10,736 bases of DNA from Acidimicrobiaceae bacterium. Its GTDB lineage: Bacteria; Actinomycetota; Acidimicrobiia; Acidimicrobiales; Acidimicrobiaceae. This document shows, piece by piece, positions 7,758-10,736 of the stretch; within the stretch, counting starts at the first letter, position 1; every line of letters starts with the position of its first letter. Below the pieces are notes generated by a model. It searched no databases. It was not told where the DNA came from and saw nothing but the letters and a program-made list of their open reading frames with translations. The stretch is from contig JABEUP010000051.1 in the NCBI GenBank assembly GCA_013044365.1, positions 1 through 10,736 of the forward strand, given 5' to 3'. A program made the translations under genes and the position numbers.

Positions 7758-8216
7758 TTAAATGAATTCATTCCTACAGTACTTTATCTCTTGAAGCGTC
7801 CACCTGCCGATTGGATCGTTGCCGCCGACGAGATGCCAGGCGACGTGGGCGTGGAGACACTTGACACCGCTACGAGTCCCGCCAACTCCTCCATAGGGTT
7901 TTATTCCTAAATAGCACGGCACAATCTTTGACTCACGTAGTTGCCTGTAACGCTCGTGAGATTCCATAATTGCCCTATGGTCCAGATGGGTATCCGCCCA
8001 TTTGACTCCTCCTCGCGATTCAATTCTCGAAACCTCTTGACGAAGCTCGCGCCCAATCAGCCAATAAATCGTAGGCATAGGAGTACCATCTTCAAGAATG
8101 GGGGCGGTTTCCAAAACAAGCGGCTCACCGTTTTGATCCACTAAACAAACAGACCAGGGTCCTTTGGGTTTCCTTCCCAAGAGCCTTTCTACAATCTGTT
8201 CTTCAGTTTCATCCAT
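7758..8216 (-). CDS. DUF501 family protein
   Basis: The 152-residue protein matches the actinobacterial DUF501 family by recall. Visible family traits are ETAPILEDGTPMPTIYWL (36-53), a helical middle rich in charged residues, and the C-terminal GGVGGTRSGVKCLHAHVAWHL (109-129) followed by GGNDPIGRW. The conserved C120, H122 and H124 could form a metal or catalytic site, but no activity is known to me. No signal peptide or membrane segment is present. In many actinobacteria the family is found near enolase, a septum-formation protein and an exopolyphosphatase. Here it lies 6 nt after the stop of coxG, so it is the probable last gene of the molybdoenzyme accessory operon. The ATG at 8216 lacks a clear Shine-Dalgarno sequence, which suits translational coupling to coxG. 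The family call is firm; the function is unknown. Confidence 0.8.
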   Translation of the reverse strand: MDETEEQIVERLLGRKPKGPWSVCLVDQNGEPLVLETAPILEDGTPMPTIYWLIGRELRQEVSRIESRGGVKWADTHLDHRAIMESHERYRQLRESKIVPCYLGIKPYGGVGGTRSGVKCLHAHVAWHLVGGNDPIGRWTLQEIKYCRNEFI

Positions 8217-8222
8217 AACAAG

Positions 8223-8942
8223 TTAGCTGTTGTTAGCGCGACGCCTGTTTTTGCGCCTGCGTCGACCCAGCAGAAATATCACAAAGACAAGAGCACCGAA
8301 GCCGCCTGGAATTAAACGTTTTTTGAGTGAACTGCCAGCAATATTGAGCAAATCAACCGGCTCTGCCTCCTTATGGGCTATCTTCCTGGGGCCATCATTC
8401 GGCTGTGGTGTAACAGCCGACGAATTAGTTCCACCTTCAGCCGGCTTCTCCGCTTTCTTTTGCACTGGCGCCTCTTGCTTCGCTGCTGGCTTCGAATCGC
8501 TGGCGATCAACTCTTCGAGCGACGCAACAAACTGACCCATTAATTTCGAGGAGACATCAGAAAGTACGCCTCTGCCAAACTGCGCGACTCTACCAGTAAT
8601 GGCCAGATCGGTGGTAACCTTCACCTTTGTTTGGTCGCCTTCTGCGCTCAATTCCGCCGTGATGGTTGCCGAAGCATTCCCCTGGCCTTTTGTATCTCTT
8701 CCCTCGGCCTTTAGCACGGCCCTATGGGCACCGTGGTCCATTTCGACAAAGCTCGCCTTGCCCTTGTACGAAGCTACTATAGGACCCACTTTGACCTTCA
8801 CCGAGCCAGAATATGTTTCGCCGTCAATCTCCTCAAGAGCAGCTCCTGGAAGACAGGGGGCAATCTTTTCAATATCAGTCAAGATCCTCCATGCCTTTTC
8901 AATGGGTAAGGCAACTGAAAACTCGTTTAAAAGCTGTTCCAC
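8223..8942 (-). CDS. coxG: CoxG-like SRPBCC protein with C-terminal membrane anchor
   Basis: The 239-residue protein has an SRPBCC/START-like CoxG domain at 1-147, recognisable by LPGAALEEIDGETYSGSVKV, VGPIVASYKGKA and the late helix SSKLMGQFVASLEELI. A low-complexity linker rich in K, P, E and A follows (148-208). A short hydrophobic segment (about 210-226, GGFGALVFVIFLLG) then leads to the tail RRRRKNRRR (227-235). The family links molybdenum CO dehydrogenase to the membrane, and recent work, as I recall it, proposes that CoxG carries menaquinone to the enzyme. The basic tail predicts that both domain and tail face the cytoplasm if the segment dips or is a tail anchor; the topology is unproven. 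The GTG at 8942 is chosen because GGAGG (8953-8957) lies 10 nt upstream. The gene overlaps the end of the mocA-like gene by 16 nt in another frame, showing co-transcription. It could equally serve another hydroxylase of the xanthine dehydrogenase family. Confidence 0.88.
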   Translation of the reverse strand: MEQLLNEFSVALPIEKAWRILTDIEKIAPCLPGAALEEIDGETYSGSVKVKVGPIVASYKGKASFVEMDHGAHRAVLKAEGRDTKGQGNASATITAELSAEGDQTKVKVTTDLAITGRVAQFGRGVLSDVSSKLMGQFVASLEELIASDSKPAAKQEAPVQKKAEKPAEGGTNSSAVTPQPNDGPRKIAHKEAEPVDLLNIAGSSLKKRLIPGGFGALVFVIFLLGRRRRKNRRRANNS

Positions 8943-9493
8943 TTAATTAAATCCTCCAAGGTATCAATGTCACGTGGATCTCCGATACAATCCACCTCTT
9001 CCACCAGCTCTGGATAGGCTCTAAATAGAGTTCTAGCCCCTTCATCACCTGAACGAGGCAATAGATCCCAAATCGAGCTGTCTAATCTGACTGGATTCCT
9101 CCTTTTCCCATGATAGGTCGCAACTGCTATTGGCCGCTCATGAGAGTCCGCAATCAACTTCCAACAACTACTTAAAATCCCTGGTTGATCACCCAGGCCG
9201 ACCACGACGCTCTCAACTCCCAATTTCCTTGCAAGTGCCACTCCGCATTGAAGCGAAGTGGCCATCCCCTCGCGCCAAAGTGGGTTGTGAATGTGCTCCA
9301 CTCCCGGCGCAAGGTATGGTCCGACGTCAACTGCTCCATCAACCACGATATTGAATTCGAATCCGGCACCCAACAGTGCTGATAATGAAATGGCGACAAT
9401 TACTGAATCGTCTAGCGGATGAATCAGTTTATTCACCTCTCCACGGAACCTGCTACCTTCGCCACCGCAAAGGAGCAAGCCGGCCTTGGTCAA
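8927..9493 (-). CDS. MocA-like molybdopterin nucleotidyltransferase
   Basis: This 188-residue protein is an NTP-transferase of the MobA/MocA type, which couples a nucleotide to molybdopterin to give the dinucleotide cofactor. For CO dehydrogenase-type enzymes the product is the CMP form. Key parts are the nucleotide-binding loop LLLCGGEGSRFRG (6-18) with K22, NPLWREGMATSL (70-81), the metal-binding GDQPG (101-105), GDEGAR (149-154) and DIDTLEDL (175-182). The domain fills the whole length, as normal for the family. The segment around 70-81 is MocA-like, while the CGG of the loop recalls GTP-using MobA, so nucleotide choice is uncertain. It starts with TTG at 9493, inside the TTGA overlap with the xdhC-like stop, and overlaps coxG by 16 nt. 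This tight coupling places it in one operon with them. Confidence 0.87.
   Translation of the reverse strand: MTKAGLLLCGGEGSRFRGEVNKLIHPLDDSVIVAISLSALLGAGFEFNIVVDGAVDVGPYLAPGVEHIHNPLWREGMATSLQCGVALARKLGVESVVVGLGDQPGILSSCWKLIADSHERPIAVATYHGKRRNPVRLDSSIWDLLPRSGDEGARTLFRAYPELVEEVDCIGDPRDIDTLEDLIKWNSF
8953..8957 (-). promoter_or_regulatory. coxG: Ribosome-binding site GGAGG for coxG
   Basis: On the - strand GGAGG stands 10 nt before the GTG at 8942, inside the 3' end of the mocA-like gene. It supports the GTG start and gives coxG its own strong initiation site. The operon's other non-ATG start, the TTG at 9493, has only a weak site and seems to depend on coupling. Confidence 0.6.
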
Positions 9494-10736
9494 TTGACTT
9501 GGTTTCCATCATGGATCGAACCTTGGGTCTCACTTAGGGATCTTACAGAACGACCCGTCCTTTTGGAAATAATTTCGGCACAGATCGAGATCGCCGTCTC
9601 TTCCGGAGTTCTGGCGGCTATATCAAGACCAATTGGGCTCATAACCCTCTCCTTCAGCACCTCGACGGATATTCCAGTTGCTAACAGCCTTTCGGATCTC
9701 TCTGCATGGGTTCTGCGTGATCCCATAGCCCCTATGTAACCAACCTTGCTTTGCAGCGCCTTTTGAATTGCCGGAATGTCGAACTTCGGATCGTGGGTAA
9801 GCACGCAAATCGCATCACGCTCGCTAAGAGTGTCAAGAATCTTATCCAAGAACCGGTCTGGCCAATCGACTACAACCTCGTCGGCAGACGGAAATCTGGC
9901 TGGCGTGGCAAAAATGGGGCGGGCGTCACAGACGGTGACTCTATATCCAAGTATCTTTGCAACCCGCGTTAGCGCAGCCGTAAAATCAACTGCCCCAAAA
10001 ATTATCATCTTCGGAGGAGGAGCGAATACCTCGAAAACAACGCCGATTTCCTGATGACGAGCCTGTCCATTTCTGCCGTAGTGGCGCATATCGGTTCTAC
10101 CCACCGACAACGCACCGAGGGAATCCCTTATAACTACTTGGTCAAGATCGTCCCTACCCAATGAGCTGGTATGCGAACCATCCGGGTAGACCAACATAGA
10201 GGCTCCCAGCTCTGGCAAATTTCCACTAAGGGAAAAGGCGTCCCTGCCTTCACTTGAAAGATTATTCACCCGGTACTCGCCAACCTCGGCAGGGTTAATA
10301 GAACTGACCGTCACCCAGACGAAAGACCTTTCATCCAAAAGATTTTGTTCAAGTTCATCATAAAATTCCGGGAGATCCGGATCAATAAGAATATGAAGAG
10401 TGCCACCGCAGGTAAGCCCGACAGCAAAAGCTTCGTCATCTGAATATCCAAATGTTTGCACTATCGGACAACCGATTGCCTCCTGGTTTATATCACCCAG
10501 ATCACCCGTCGCAAACGAAAGATCAACTCCCGGCATCGAAGTAATGCCCATGATCTTCAGTGCCTCGGTAACAACTGCACCTTCGACGCATCCCCCTGAC
10601 ACTGACCCAGAAACTTCCCCTGATTCTGAAACAGCCATGGTAGCCCCAATATCACGTGGTCCGCTTCCCTCGACTCCAATAACGCGCGCAATCGCAACCC
10701 GCTTACCCAGACTGCGCCAGCGCGCAATATCAGGCA
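9490..10736 (-). CDS. XdhC/CoxF-like molybdoenzyme maturation protein (5' end outside window)
   Basis: The frame stays open through the right edge. An ATG at 10638 is internal, because the bases before it still encode family sequence (VIGVEGSGPRDIGAT). The visible 415 or so residues have the N-terminal XdhC_CoxI domain, with GSVSGGCVEGAVV including the conserved cysteine, and a C-terminal XdhC Rossmann domain. The latter shows MIIFGAVDFTAALTRVAK, GYRVTVCDARP, VVVDWPDRFLD, VLTHDPKFD, VGYIGAMGSRRTHAER and SPIGLDIAARTPEE. XdhC proteins bind the molybdenum cofactor, help its sulfuration and deliver it to xanthine dehydrogenase or CO dehydrogenase-type enzymes. Here the Rossmann loop is FGAVDF instead of the classical GxGxxG, a variant I associate with actinobacterial members. 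The stop codon overlaps the TTG start of the mocA-like gene by 4 nt. The order xdhC-mocA-coxG indicates a molybdenum hydroxylase operon whose catalytic genes should lie to the right of the window. Confidence 0.92.
   Translation of the reverse strand, partial: PDIARWRSLGKRVAIARVIGVEGSGPRDIGATMAVSESGEVSGSVSGGCVEGAVVTEALKIMGITSMPGVDLSFATGDLGDINQEAIGCPIVQTFGYSDDEAFAVGLTCGGTLHILIDPDLPEFYDELEQNLLDERSFVWVTVSSINPAEVGEYRVNNLSSEGRDAFSLSGNLPELGASMLVYPDGSHTSSLGRDDLDQVVIRDSLGALSVGRTDMRHYGRNGQARHQEIGVVFEVFAPPPKMIIFGAVDFTAALTRVAKILGYRVTVCDARPIFATPARFPSADEVVVDWPDRFLDKILDTLSERDAICVLTHDPKFDIPAIQKALQSKVGYIGAMGSRRTHAERSERLLATGISVEVLKERVMSPIGLDIAARTPEETAISICAEIISKRTGRSVRSLSETQGSIHDGNQVN

Noticed and set aside
8599..8946. 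+ strand frame opposite coxG
   Set aside because: Antisense shadow of a well-supported gene; the peptide has no family features.

Overview
The window looks like chromosomal DNA of an actinobacterium, most likely a moderately AT-rich Acidimicrobiia-type lineage. This rests on recalled family resemblance, not a search. The clues are a DUF501 protein, a RimJ-like acetyltransferase of actinobacterial style, and an XdhC protein with the GAVDF and VDWP motifs. There are no rRNA, tRNA, CRISPR or insertion-sequence signals.

Layout. Positions 1-416 are AT-rich and hold no convincing gene, but contain two perfect palindromes (235-257 and 312-323) and an extended -10 promoter motif (393-401). Next comes a complete thiamine-diphosphate enzyme gene (453-2213, + strand), of the acetolactate synthase/benzoylformate decarboxylase superfamily, with unknown substrate. 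It converges on a RimJ-like N-acetyltransferase (2288-2878, - strand), with a strong 15-bp hairpin between them. Divergent from the acetyltransferase are two tandem paralogous glycosyltransferases (3010-5202 and 5374-7728, + strand). Each has an N-terminal beta-rich region followed by two GT-A/GT2-type units. In the first protein the N-proximal unit has lost its DxD-type motif, so it looks like a pseudo-glycosyltransferase fused to an intact one.

The right part is a - strand operon read from the right edge: xdhC/coxF-like (5' end off the window), a MocA-like molybdopterin nucleotidyltransferase, coxG, and a DUF501 gene. The first three overlap and the last two lie 6 nt apart. The first three are the usual accessory set for a molybdenum hydroxylase of the CO dehydrogenase/xanthine dehydrogenase family: sulfuration and insertion of the cofactor, attachment of CMP to molybdopterin, and a membrane-linked CoxG. 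The catalytic subunits are not in the window and are predicted beyond its right edge. The CoxG protein carries a short C-terminal membrane anchor with a strongly basic tail.

The two halves are functionally separate: surface-glycan synthesis in the middle and molybdoenzyme maturation on the right. The thiamine-diphosphate enzyme on the left has no visible pathway partner. No clearly new multi-gene system is evident. The items most worth checking are the degenerate glycosyltransferase unit, the atypical nucleotide-motif combination of the MocA-like protein, the DUF501 gene at the end of the cox accessory operon, and the palindromes ahead of the thiamine-diphosphate enzyme.
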